Below are positions 1 to 9,307 of a stretch of DNA of 25,979 nt, in pieces. The DNA comes from Pelagophyceae sp. CCMP2097. Lineage: Eukaryota; Sar; Pelagophyceae. The position numbers and the translations under genes are program-made. Location: contig MU657169.1 in the NCBI GenBank assembly GCA_026770575.1, positions 155,000 to 180,978 on the forward strand, given 5' to 3'. Each line of letters opens with the position of its first letter. The stretch's first letter is position 1. The notes under the pieces were generated by a model. It had not been told where the DNA came from. It saw nothing but the letters and a program-made list of their open reading frames with translations, and did no database searches.

Positions 1-936
1 ATGTTATCCACGGCTCTGTTTAACTCCGCTGTATGGCAAAACGGTGCTGAATGCACCTCCATCCAAACGCAAATGAATAGAATCTATACGCGGCTCCTCG
101 GTGTACCTGTCTCCACCAACACTGCTGCGGTTCATTACGAGCTTGGTGTAATTGACCAGCAAATCCGTGCACAAGGTGCATCGCTCAAATTCAGAAACCA
201 CATCATCCTTTCAAGTGATGATAGCATGGTTAAGCGTATTTATAGGGCCCTCCAGCAAGAGAGTGGCCCTGCCCCGAATAACAAGTACATCCGAAACATT
301 GTCATCCACTTCCTCGAGCCTCTTGCTGCTTCTTTTGGGTGGATCTCGGCGTGCAAACCCGCCCAAGCGACTGTAAAAGGGCACGACCTCTTATGCCTTC
401 TCCAGCAACAGAAGCTCACCAGTGCGCTCGAAGGATCAACAACTCTCCCCAACTTGATGAAGTGGTCAACAACATGTCGCACGGCCCCTTACCTCCTGCG
501 GAAACATTATCCTTCATGGTCACTTCGACAAGGCCGTGTGTTGAAAACAAAGCTCAGGCTCAAATGTTACGAGGCTCTTGGTGCTCATCATAACCACCCC
601 CTCAGCCAATCCACTTATGGTATTTCCCGCGCTACTTCATGCCGCCACACGCCGTGCTGTCAAGAAAAAATCCCCGGATCCGTATATCACGTTTTGGGGT
701 CATGCCGTGCCTATGAGCAACTTCGTCATGAGTGTTTCTCCAAAATAGGAGCACGTACCTCATCCTTCCCATCCCTTTCGGATGCGGCTAAGGTTGATTT
801 TATCCTAGGGGATGACTCTCCCCCTTGTGTTGATGCCATTATATATCGCTTCCTTTTCAATATTTTTCATGCACGTGCTAAGTTGGTTGAGCCGACTCCG
901 CCAGGGATAAGTCCTTCGGGGCCCGCCGCCCTGTGA
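1..936 (+). CDS. C-terminal part of a non-LTR (LINE-type) reverse transcriptase, 5'-truncated by the window
   Basis: An open frame of 311 codons starts at the window edge and ends at TGA 934-936. The ATG at base 1 is probably internal, because the protein resembles only the region after the polymerase core of LINE reverse transcriptases. It begins with a thumb-like stretch (SALFNSAVWQN, then a YTRLLGVP motif near residue 30). Near residues 211-236 there is a Cys/His cluster (C-x4-C...H-x4-C, followed by Y-x3-R) of the kind seen at LINE C-termini. The frame is visibly less GC-rich than the genes that follow, which fits a mobile element rather than a host gene. No endonuclease or YxDD polymerase motif is inside the window, so completeness and activity cannot be judged. 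The family-level call is an inference; the clade is not assigned. Confidence 0.7.
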   Translation: MLSTALFNSAVWQNGAECTSIQTQMNRIYTRLLGVPVSTNTAAVHYELGVIDQQIRAQGASLKFRNHIILSSDDSMVKRIYRALQQESGPAPNNKYIRNIVIHFLEPLAASFGWISACKPAQATVKGHDLLCLLQQQKLTSALEGSTTLPNLMKWSTTCRTAPYLLRKHYPSWSLRQGRVLKTKLRLKCYEALGAHHNHPLSQSTYGISRATSCRHTPCCQEKIPGSVYHVLGSCRAYEQLRHECFSKIGARTSSFPSLSDAAKVDFILGDDSPPCVDAIIYRFLFNIFHARAKLVEPTPPGISPSGPAAL

Positions 937-957
937 TTCCTAAATTATTATTATTAG
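937..957 (+). mobile_element. 3' end and (TTA)4 tail of the retrotransposon
   Basis: Directly after the reverse transcriptase stop the sequence is AT-rich and ends in four TTA units (945-956), then returns to GC-rich DNA. Short simple-repeat tails replacing poly-A are known for several LINE clades. The exact 3' boundary and the target-site duplication cannot be set without the 5' end. Confidence 0.45.
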
Positions 958-1322
958 TTTTTACTTCCGCGTGCGCAGGCCCACACAACGCAGCCCAGCA
1001 CGCTCGCCGAACCCGTTTGGCGATTCGAGCCGTCGAACAAAAGGTGCTCTAAACGGCGTAGCTGCGGCGGAGCGTCACCAGGGCGGTTCCCTGCGAGTGT
1101 AGGGCGGCTTTGGGGGCCTCTTTAATAGGAATTTGCGCCTCCTACGTTTTTCCCATGGTGGCAGTGACGGCCCAACAAAGAGTGACTGATGCCCCGCCGA
1201 TCTACGAATCAAAAAGTGTCCCGTAACCTTCATATGCATTAGGATTCCTAATCCTTCAAAGTTGAAACCGCCACCGGCGAGGTGACCGAAGCCAGACTGC
1301 GAGGTGACCGAATCCGAGTTCC

Positions 1323-1406
1323 GGAAGACAACTTTTCGGAACTTTTGATGAGCGGGTTTGCCGAGGAAGACAACTTTTCGGAACTTTTGATGAGCGGGTT
1401 TGCCGA
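1323..1406. repeat. Perfect 42-bp tandem duplication
   Basis: Two identical adjacent copies, 1323-1364 and 1365-1406, each beginning GGAAGACAACTTTTCGG and ending TTTGCCGA. Perfect identity suggests a recent duplication. The unit is a multiple of three, but no coding frame here is convincing. Confidence 0.95.
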
Positions 1407-1574
1407 ATACACGTCAAAACGGCGGTCTTTCCCGGTCCATTGACTACTGCTGCGAGCCACCGTCTGTCTCCGACCGGCGCGGCTGCAACGTCGGGACGAA
1501 GCCGATGCCAGCTCGCAAAGTCGCGCGGACTCGCCGAAACCGGTACCTTTTCGATCGCCAAGTCGCAAGAAGCC

Positions 1575-2622
1575 ATGGATTTCCTGGCCCTCGGCTCGCC
1601 CCCCCCTCTCGACGCGGCGGCGAAGCGGCGCGCGGCGGAGGATGCGCGCGCCGCCGCCAAAGCCGACGTTTTGCGGCAGCGCGCAGAAGTGAAGAAGCTC
1701 CACCGGGCGGCGCTCGTGCGGCAGCGAGACGAGTGAGGCCCGGCGGCAGCCGGCGGACGCCGCGGGACCCGCGAAATAGGTACGCGGCCATGGTCGCCAA
1801 GCTCGCCGGCTCGTCGAGCGTGGCGGCGGCAGCCGTCCGCCTCAAGGTCCGTCCAAACGCGACGTCGCGCCGTCCGCGCGCGGGCCGCCGGGGTCGTCCG
1901 CCGCCGAGGCGCGCGCGCCGCCGATGCGCGTGCCGCCAGGCGGAGCAGCGCCTCGCCGAACTCGACGCCGAGCTCGGCGCCAGCGCGCCCGCGGCGACGA
2001 CGCAGAGCCGCGAGCCGCAGAGCCGTGAGTCGCCGCCCTCGCCGGCGGACGGCCCGCGGCGCCCCCGAGTGCAGAGCGGCCCGTCGCTGCCGCGCGCGTG
2101 GCCGCCGTCGCGCGCGCGCCGCAGACGCGCGGGCTCAGGCACGTGGCGACGGCAGCCGCGCGCGCTGGACGCCATCGCAGCTGAGGCGCGCGCGCTGCCG
2201 AAGAGCGCGGCGGGGACGGCGGCCGGCGGGGATATCCTGAAAAAGTAAGTTGCAGCGCCCTCGCGCGCGGCCGACCTCGTTCGACTAGGTATTCCGTTTC
2301 GGCAGTCGCGCATGAGAAGAAGCGCGCCGACGCGGCGGCGGGCGGCGCAGGCGAAGGCTACCTCGAGGCGCCCCTCGTGCCCGCGGTGCGTACTCCGAGG
2401 ACGCGTCTTTGCGGCATCGGACGATTGCTTTAGGGTCCGCTGACGGCGCCGCCGACGACTGCGGCGGCGTTTGAGAGCGCGGATTCGATCCTGCGCAAGT
2501 ACTCTGCAACGAACGCCGCCGCCCCGCCGCCGCCGCCGGCAAAGGCGGCGGACCACCGGGAGTCTACGTCGTCCAACCCAGACTTGCTCATGCTCCCGCC
2601 AAAGCAAAAGCAAAAGCGCTGA
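1575..2622 (+). CDS. Small coiled-coil protein of unknown function, six exons
   Basis: Not recognised as a named family. Exons by splice signal and phase: 1575-1732, 1780-1846, 1940-2024, 2139-2244, 2289-2385, 2434-2622 (702 nt, 233 residues); the third and fourth boundaries are least certain. The start MDFLALGSPP has a good context (GCCATGG). Residues 15-75 are rich in Ala, Arg, Lys, Glu and Gln, and a second helical stretch follows (AEQRLAELDAELG), so a coiled coil is likely. The last exon has a motif FESADSILRKYS, then a Pro run, and ends LMLPPKQKQKR. The last two introns are clear: donors GTAAGT and GTGCGT, acceptors CTAG and TTAG, and in-frame joins. It ends 56 bp before the stop of the convergent phosphatase gene. 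No function can be inferred beyond a structural role. Confidence 0.6.
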
Positions 2623-2678
2623 GCGGCGGCATGTTGTTCAGTGAATTGTTCTTCTAATGTTGTCGGGATACTGTTGGG

Positions 2679-3652
2679 CTAGTGTTGCTCATACGAGTAG
2701 GCGGCGCGGCTGAGGCCGCCGCCGAGGCTCTCGGCGAGGCTCTCGGAACGGCCGCGGAGGCCCTCGGAGGGGTTCGCGTCGACGGCGGCCGGTTCGGCGT
2801 GCGCGCGGTGCGGCTCGCGGAACGGCGCATTGCCGTACGTGGCCTGCCACTCCCCAAGAGCGTCGCGCATCTAAAGTCGACGATGGTGCCGCACAAGGCA
2901 ACCCTCATGCACGGCTCCCGAATGCACGAACTCACCTTTTTGTTCAGCTTGACGGCGGGCCGGTGCAGCTTGCACTCTTCGAACGCTGCTTGCCAATTCT
3001 CAAAGACGCCCGCCCTGACCAGGCAGGCGACCATGACGCAAGTGCTTCGGCCGCGGCCGTGGGCGCAGTGGACCATAATATCGCCCTGGTCGCGGTGCGT
3101 CGCCGCGAAGAGGGCCGCCTCTTCGAGTTGAAAAGGTGAAGGCGGCTGGCCGTCCCAGCATCTCAGGTTGAGATAAAACTCGGTGGCGTCGATGCATCTT
3201 TCCGGGAATTCGGCAGTCAGGTCGATTGTCGCGGCCCATTTCTTCTTGAGGGCGTCGCCGTACCGTCCCCCGATGAACCACCCCGGCGCCACTCGAGACG
3301 CCGGCGGCGTGCCGTGCGACACGCTCGAGTGCACGGCCGTGTATAGCCACGTCGGGAGGTGGAAGGGCCACCACGCTACGTAGCTCCAGAGCGGGACGCG
3401 GCCGGTCAGGACGTCTTTGCCCAGGACAGCCATGCCTCTTCTCGTCACAAAGCCGACGACAGCCGCCGCGTTCACCGCAGCAGCGTACCACAGCAAAAAC
3501 GCCGCGACACCCTCGCACCGCACCGCGCACACCGCCGAAACAAACGACAAGGCCACGTACCTACGGATCACCCCCGTCGGAATCGCCTATTGCTGGGTTC
3601 CCGCGTTGGGGCTCCAGACGCACTTCAGGTGCACGCCGTGCACGGCGCCCAT
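2679..3652 (-). CDS. Membrane-anchored dual-specificity (Cys-based) protein phosphatase
   Basis: Three exons, 3652-3624, 3560-2936 and 2870-2679, give 281 residues. The 63-nt first intron (donor GTGCGT, acceptor GTAG) links the ATG to the body, and the 65-nt second (GTGAGT...TTTAG) joins VKLNKK to MRDALGEWQ, both in phase. The protein tyrosine phosphatase signature HCAHGRGRS lies at about residues 174-182, with Cys175 as predicted nucleophile and Arg181 for phosphate binding; the preceding loop CWDGQPPS carries a candidate general-acid Asp. Residues 10-50 contain two hydrophobic stretches and a third Trp-rich segment follows (about 66-85), so it is probably bound to a membrane with a cytosolic phosphatase domain. 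The C-terminus is low-complexity. The substrate cannot be read from the sequence; lipid phosphate is possible, as for PTPMT1-type relatives. Confidence 0.8.
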
Positions 3653-4095
3653 CCTCTCGTCGAGCTTTGCTCCTTCGTGACCTCGCGCGCGGGACCCGGG
3701 CCCGCCTCAAAGGTAAGCCCGGCTTCGCAAAGAATTTTTGCAATTGAAGAAATCCAGGCCTTTTAGCGATATGTCTGTCTCTCGCGACGCGACGCGGCCG
3801 TAAACGACGACGTCTCGTCGCCGTAGCTGGCCTCGGGACCATCGCTGTACCCACGGTGCGCTCGAGTCGTGCCCTGAGGGATATCTCAGAGATGGCCTCC
3901 AGGATGAGCTGGGGGTCGAGTCGGGGATCAGCGCCGCGTGGCGAGTCTTTACGGCCGGGGTCGCGCCGGGCGTCGACGACCGTCGCTCTGGAGCGGGCAT
4001 CGCCCCCGAGCGCCCTCGCCGGCAGGGCGGCGGCGCTTCGAAGGAGCGCGTTCACGCCGGCCGGAGAGCGCGTCGACGCCGGCCGAAGAGCGCGA
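3653..4095. other. Spacer without a confident gene; imperfect 22-bp repeats
   Basis: Several frames stay open on both strands because stops are rare in this composition, but none has a recognisable domain or clearly higher GC at third positions. Three imperfect 22-bp units starting GAGCGCG lie at 4044, 4066 and 4088; the last overlaps the end of the Sel1 frame. An AT-richer patch at 3720-3770 could be UTR. Confidence 0.4.
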
Positions 4096-4743
4096 TCACG
4101 CCGGCCCTCGACGCGAGTTGGCCGCGACAAAGGCCCGGATTTTGTCGATGACCGCCGGAGCGCCGCCGTGGCCCTTGGCCGCGGCGCGCTCGAGGTAAAC
4201 TAGCGCGGCGTCCTTGTCCTGCGGCACGTCGCGGCCATCCGCGTGACACACGCCGAGCTCGTAGAGCGCTTCCAGTTTGCCCTGCGCCGCGGCGAGGCGG
4301 CACCACTTGGCGGCTTCCTCGTACGACTGCGCCACGCCGTGGCCGTGGTAGAGCATCTGGCCGAGGCAAAACTGCGCCTCTGGATGTCCTTGCTCGGCTG
4401 CTGGTCGGTACCACTGCGAAGCGGACTTGAGGTCGATCTTGGCGCCGTTCCCAGCCTCGTTACAATATCCCAATGCAAACTGAGCGTTAGTTGCGACATC
4501 AACCACCAATCGCTGAATCGGCCGAGTTGCTGCCCGGCACAGCACAGCGTTTGGAGGACTCTTGAAACCAATGAAGGTCCGGGCGAGGGCGCTGGGTCTC
4601 ACGCGGTGGCCCCTGGCCCACCGCGCGCTCTCGCACCAGTTCGAACTCGCGGGTTCCTGGCCCGAGATCCTTGGGATGAGCGACGACGCGTTCAAGGCGG
4701 CAGGTGGGAGCCTCCACCCCCGGCAGCTGGGCGCGGAAGGCAT
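4096..4743 (-). CDS. Sel1-repeat (TPR-like) protein, probably the C-terminal half of a MYND-Sel1 protein
   Basis: The frame ends in TGA at 4096-4098. From about 4510 downwards it encodes three to four Sel1 units: AQFALGYCNEAGNG...SASQWYRPAAEQG, AQFCLGQMLYHGHGVAQSYEEAAKWCRLAAAQG, then ALYELGVCHADGRDVPQDKDAALVYLERAAAKG. These have the G-x-Y/C-G, A-x-x-W/Y and AA-x-x-G spacing of the family. Sel1 repeats form alpha-solenoids that bind partner proteins. The true 5' end is unclear: the frame is open up to 4743, but the first ~60 residues show no Sel1 pattern. A CTAAC...CAG sequence just before the first repeat could be a branch point and acceptor. An N-terminal MYND finger 700 bp upstream on the same strand fits the MYND-Sel1 architecture I associate with pelagophyte and diatom genomes. 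Confidence 0.7.
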   Translation of the reverse strand: MPSAPSCRGWRLPPAALNASSLIPRISGQEPASSNWCESARWARGHRVRPSALARTFIGFKSPPNAVLCRAATRPIQRLVVDVATNAQFALGYCNEAGNGAKIDLKSASQWYRPAAEQGHPEAQFCLGQMLYHGHGVAQSYEEAAKWCRLAAAQGKLEALYELGVCHADGRDVPQDKDAALVYLERAAAKGHGGAPAVIDKIRAFVAANSRRGPA

Positions 4744-5253
4744 CTACGTCACTGAGACGGGCATGCGGTGTGCCGGCGTGCGGCAGCGCTTCTCCTGCAC
4801 CGGCCACGTCGTCCCCGACGGTGGTTCGCAGGGCCGGCGCCAGCCACCGCACAGCGACGCCGACGGACGTGCGCTCGCCGGACCCTGCGGACATCGACGT
4901 ATAGTAGTCGTCCAGCGGCGCAGCCCCGTCTCGATTTGTTCGGAGAAGCTGCATTTCCTCCCACGCACCTGTGCGCCTGAAAACCCAAAAACCTCTCTAT
5001 CGTGATCTTTTTGCGTCTTTCAGAAACGGGATTTGAGAATCTTTGATTTTCAAATCCTCGGGGCGTGCAGGCACGTGAACGGACGTTGTTGGCGGAATTT
5101 GAGATTTGCGCAGCGCGACGGTCAACGCGGCGGACGTTGCTTGTCAACGCAACGGCGCCGTTGCCGGTTCGCCGCGCGGTTGCGGTGGTGTTCTCACAGA
5201 ACGACGTCAAGCGCGCCTGAGCCGCGTCATCGGCGGCCGCAGTCCGGCGGCGG
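4744..5253. other. Region between MYND and Sel1 parts, coding status unclear
   Basis: Long open frames exist on both strands. The plus-strand frame from 4562 or 4574 to 5005 has high third-position GC up to about 4850 and no known domain. The minus-strand frames have no RING or linker motif of the kind expected between MYND and Sel1. I cannot decide which, if any, is translated. Confidence 0.3.
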
Positions 5254-5422
5254 CTGCGTCACAGCGAAACAGACCAGCATTAGTAACGGGTGGCCGCTGC
5301 GCGGCGTTTTCATACCACCTGGCACGCCTTGGAGCAGTAGTGGCGCGACTTGCACTTAGACAGTGCTTGCCGCCAGTCGCGGCGCAGACGCAGCAGGGCT
5401 TCGGACCGGCGGCCTCGTCCAT
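5254..5422 (-). pseudogene. MYND zinc finger exon with a one-base frameshift
   Basis: From the ATG at 5422 the frame gives MDEAAGPK followed by CCVC and AATGGKHC, then the reading shifts: the next frame gives KCKSRHYCSKACQ. Together these match the MYND pattern C-x2-C-x7-C-x2-C-x4-Y-C-x3-C-Q, but only if one base is missing between the codons at 5360-5362 and 5352-5354 (five bases where six are needed). Immediately after CQ a candidate 65-nt intron (5318-5254, GTGGTA...GCAG with a TACTAAT branch-like site) leads to an exon that reads PPPDC then soon a stop, where the family has Asp-Trp. MYND fingers bind Pro-rich partner peptides. Both lesions point to a decayed gene, or one lesion to a sequencing error. 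It is probably the former N-terminus of the Sel1 gene downstream. Confidence 0.55.
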
Positions 5423-5753
5423 CGCGACGCTGAGACCTACGAGCGTGCTTCGTCAAGCGTCCAACCCTCGTTCTCTTCAAAAGTCCTCACGAAGGACCCC
5501 CTCGGGGGGCTTGGCGCTCTCCGGGCTGTCGCGCCGCCTCGCGCGCGCCGTGGGCGACGGCTCCAGAGAAGAAAGTGCGGAACCGCGGGGTCTTCGCTTT
5601 GGCGAAGCCTCTCCGAAGAAGCCCCCTTGCAAGGCCTCGCAAAGCTTCCTTGCCTTGCGCGTGGCGCGGCGGCGCGGTCCCGGGATGCTTGCAAGAAGCC
5701 TCGTGGGGGCCCCCTCGCGTCGTTTCGTTTAGTCTCGTCGTGTCGTTATCACG
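5423..5753. other. Spacer rich in inverted repeats, 3' flank of the mutase gene
   Basis: No gene is supported. The stretch has several self-complementary runs, for example GACCCCCTCGGGGGGC near 5497-5512, and GCAAGG/CCTTGC pairs near 5627-5660. Long open frames on both strands lack domains. It separates the stop of the mutase gene from the MYND start. Confidence 0.4.
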
Positions 5754-8585
5754 TTAGATTTCGTACTCTGCGGGCTCGTCGTCGTACTCGCCTTGTTGTT
5801 TGGGGTCGGCCCAAAACTCGCGCTTCTCGACGGAGAAGTCGTCTGCCGCAGCCTCGTCAAAGGCGTCGATCAGGCCTTGTCTCTCCCGCTCCGCATAGTG
5901 CGAAGTCTGCTCCAACGGCGCCGCCTGCCAGAACGAATCGTCGAGGTAGAGGTGCGGGTCGTGGACGAAGCAGCCCTCGTCGTCGTCGCCGATGCATGGC
6001 CGGAAAAGCAGATCGGCGCCTTTGCCAAAGTCGTAGCGGTCTCGCGGCTGCGGCGACTGCCCGTCATCGAAGAGGTGGACGCACTGCCCCGCCGCGTCGT
6101 AAATTAAAGGGACGCCCGTCGGGATCTCAATCTCCGAGATTCGATCTTCTGGGATGGCGCACAGGTGCATTAGCAACCCGCGAATCGCGTTCTCCGAAGA
6201 CGCGATGAGGACCGTGCGGTTCTGCGCGACGGACTCGGGCAAGATCACGTCGCGGAAGTACGGAATCGTGCGCTCCATGCAATCCCTCAAAGACTCGGTG
6301 CGCGGCAGCTTGCGGTGGAGCTCTAGGCGACCGTGGGCCTATCGTTTTCGTTAAGCCTCTATCGACGCGTCGCAAAGGCCCCTCGCCGCGCGTCTTAGGG
6401 CCCTTGCCGGACGCGGCGCGTCGCGAGCGACCGGATGACGGACTGGATGACGGAAAAGCGGACATCCCGGACGTGCGTCACGTACCGCTCCTAGATTCCC
6501 ACGGGTCATTGTGGATACGGGGTCGGAAACGGCGCACCTCGTTGCCCGGGTAGATGGGCGAGAAGGGCGACGCTGCCGGCGGTCGCGTGTCGTACGAACG
6601 CCGCCATTTCATGAACTGCGCGTCTCCGTGGCGCTGTTTAATCATGCGCTTCGAAAGACCCGTCAAAGACCCGTACATGCGCTCGTTCAAGCGCCAAGAC
6701 TTGATGATCTTCACCCACTGCGAGTCCAGCGGCAAGAGCACGAGCCTAGATGCAGCGTCGGGCGGCGCGGAAGCCATGCACAACCGTGTGTGCGGGTGCT
6801 CTCCTCGCGGCGCGGCCCGTTCTAAGGCGCGGGCTGCCGACCAGGCCGTCTCGATGGCTCGGGAGAGCCAACTCGTGTAGACGATGTCGATTTCCACGCC
6901 GTGCCTGTTCAGCAGCTCGCCCGCCGCGGTAGCCTCGCAGCGGCCCTCTTTAGCGAGAGGCGCGTCGAGCCAGCCGGTGAACAAACCCAACTTGTTGTGT
7001 TCCGTCCGGCCGTGCCGTATGATGACCAGCAAAGGCGGCGGGTTCGGGTTCTTGGCCGTCCACGGCCGCGCGCTGCGCCGCCGGCGCACGCGGCCGTCGG
7101 GCGTTGCCTCGGACCGCATTGGGGCAGGCGCAACGAGGGCCGCGTGGACGGGAGATTCGGCCGCCGCGCCGGGCTCCGCGTTTGCCGCCGCCTCGGCGGC
7201 CTTCTTCGCGGCGGCCGTCTCGCGCATGAGCTTGCGCTCGGCGTTGAGGAGCCGGAGAGACTTTTCAATGGGTGATAGCACGGTGCTCGAATCCGACTTT
7301 ACCAACTCGCCTTGCGGTGAAGTCGCGCGCTCGCGGTCCAGCGCCGCGCGCAGTAGGCCCTTTTCCTCGAGGAACTCGCCGGAGAGCGGGGCCGCGCGGT
7401 TCTCTGAGAAGAGGGGGACTAGAGCACCGGTGATGTTGTTTCGCGCAAACTCGTACACCAGCGGGATGCCTATGATCTGGCGCGTTGGCTCGGCATACAC
7501 AAACGTCTCCTTGCGAGCGACAAGGCCGCCGGACGGACCGTTTGGGATGCCGACGCGCTCGATCTGGCGCGCGTCGAGGCCGTCAATGTTCTTCACCAGG
7601 CCTCGGATGGAATTCCCGTGCGCGACGACCATGACCGTCTTGCCGCACTGCAGATCCACGGATATCTCGTCCCACACGGGCAGCGTGCGCTCGAGACAGT
7701 CCTAACGGAGCTTTTCGGAAAAGCGTCCCACGGCACGAGCCGACGCGCCTTGAGGCTCTCTGAGGCGGGGATGAGGTGCCTTGGGACGTCGGCGTACTTG
7801 CGCTCGCGGACAGGCGAGAGCGCGTGCGTCGCGGGCATGGGCGGCGGCCTGGTCTCGTACGAGGCGCGCCACCGGAACACGACGTCGTAGCCCAACTTCG
7901 CCGCCAGCGTCGTCTTCGACAGGCCCTGCAGAGCGCCGTAGTGCCGCTCGTTGAGGCGCCACGTCTTCTTCACGGGCCGGAACGACTGGTCCAGCTCTCG
8001 CAGCAGGATCCAAGAGGACCGAATCGCGCGCTTGAGCAGCTACAGAGGCCGCGCGTTCAGAGCGACAGACCCCGCAGCCTCCACGGAGCCCGCATCGCCG
8101 TCGCTCTGGCGAGTCGCCCGCCTCGAGGCGCCCTCTGAGGCGTGGGTGGCGTCGGTGAGTCGTTACGCACCGAGGTATACACGACGTCGATCAAGTACCC
8201 GCGCTCCAAAAGCAGCCGCGCCGCGTGCTCCACCTCGCGCTTGCCGTGCGCCGACATGTCCACGTCTACCCAGCCTAAAGCAGGAGCACGCGTCGAGAAA
8301 GGCGACGTCGAGCATACGTTGAAGGATCCCCAAAGATCTTCTTCGTCGTCTTCCGACGCCGATCCCCGCGGCGCTCCTTTGGATAAAGCAAGGCGCACCG
8401 GTAAACGTCTTGTTGGCGTTCCAGAGCGACTCGCCGTGGCGTACAAGGATGAGCTTGCCCGGTGGCTTCTCGCGGCGAAGCAAGTTACTCAGCGGCGCAA
8501 GCCGCGGCCGGGAACCCAGCAGCGCCGCCGCGGGCGCAAACCACGCGACCAGCGCGCACGCCGCGACGCCGGCGAAGGCCTTCAT
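5754..8585 (-). CDS. Tandem two-domain phosphoglycerate mutase (dPGM type) with N-terminal leader
   Basis: Eight exons: 8585-8399, 8274-8171, 8039-7749, 7701-7539, 7469-6842, 6745-6538, 6490-6440, 6338-5754; all phases agree and give 738 residues. Residues 1-23 are hydrophobic and end AAALLG, a possible signal peptide before a Pro/Arg-rich, transit-like stretch. Domain 1 (about 44-256) has RHG (49-51), RLNERHYG (125-132) and the second catalytic His in VAHGNSIRG (His222). A charged Ala-rich linker (about 260-390) follows. Domain 2 (about 395-610) has RHG (400-402) and RLNERMYG, but VAHGNS is replaced by ASSENA, so the second His is Ser592. The enzyme would interconvert 3- and 2-phosphoglycerate in glycolysis. 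Intron 3 is GC-AG; introns 4 (69 nt) and 5 (96 nt) are stop-free multiples of three. The ATG at 8583-8585 is the first in frame; codons upstream lack one. Confidence 0.88.
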
Positions 8586-9239
8586 GCGCCCGGGGCCCTC
8601 GCAGGCACCCGTTCGCGCGTCGCGCTTCTTGATCGCCGAACGAGGTGTCACCAAATCAGAAAAAGAGCTCTAGGATTCCTAAATTTATAGGTTCCTACAA
8701 GGGGTATGCCAATGACTTTCTGGCAATCGGAGTGTTCGTCGGTTGAAGTTTGGCGCTGTTGGGATTGATATAGGACGTCGCGCTGAGTCCCATGATGTCA
8801 GATCCCCCAGAAATTGTTTGTTAAAAACGCTCAAACTAAAAATCTGAACGTCTGTTTTGGCGCGTCTGAAGCGCCACTCGCGGCAATCGTAGGGGATTTG
8901 CCATATACCACCCCAGTACGTATGGACCCACCCCGTCGCATAGCCAGAATTTCGATCCCTGCGGTCCTGCGATTGCCAGCCGGGCCCGAACCTTCGCAAT
9001 ACGGAGGCAAAATCAGTTCAAAATCAAGGTAAGGAGGCAAACAAAGACTTTATCAAGTCCAAAATATGGGGGGAAACGCTTGTTCACGCCCTTGCAAGGC
9101 GCCCTCCTCGAGGCTGATCATGTCACGGACACCCCGGGGGGCAGGGAGGCCCATAGCGACCACGCCCACCCCCGCAGGCGGCCTCTGGGAGGCACAACTT
9201 TGCGCCACTTGAGGATACCCCTTGTAGGGAAAGAGAGGC

Positions 9240-9303
9240 GTTCGAGGCCCTTGCTGCGAGGAGTCTGTCGTGTTCGAGGCCCTTGCTGCGAGGAGTCTGT
9301 CGC
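9240..9303. repeat. 32-bp tandem repeat, two copies
   Basis: GTTCGAGGCCCTTGCTGCGA begins both copies (9240 and 9272), and they are identical over 31 bases. Confidence 0.9.
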
Positions 9304-9307
9304 ACTT

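Larger units (their letters stand above)
937..1574. other. Spacer between retrotransposon and coiled-coil gene, with duplications
   Basis: No convincing gene is seen. The stretch holds an odd-centre palindrome (ATTAGGA-T-TCCTAAT, 1238-1252), a repeated GCGAGGTGACCGAA (1277-1290 and 1300-1313) and a perfect 42-bp tandem duplication (1323-1406). The part after about 1430 is probably promoter and 5' UTR of the gene starting at 1575. An in-frame upstream ATG at 1440 exists, so the protein could be longer at its N-terminus. Confidence 0.5.

Noticed and set aside
1444..2613. 389-codon minus-strand frame opposite the coiled-coil gene
   Set aside because: Almost only Arg, Ala and Gly; the plus-strand exons have clear splice sites and a natural start and stop.
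2654..3571. Phosphatase read as a single 305-residue frame
   Set aside because: Its start codon would be GTG and its C-terminus departs from the family after LNKK; two introns restore an ATG start and the conserved ALGEW segment.
4562..5005. Plus-strand frame of 147 codons between the Sel1 and MYND parts
   Set aside because: Third-position GC is high at first, but one minus-strand frame shares the same third positions. No domain is visible, so the signal does not prove a plus-strand gene.
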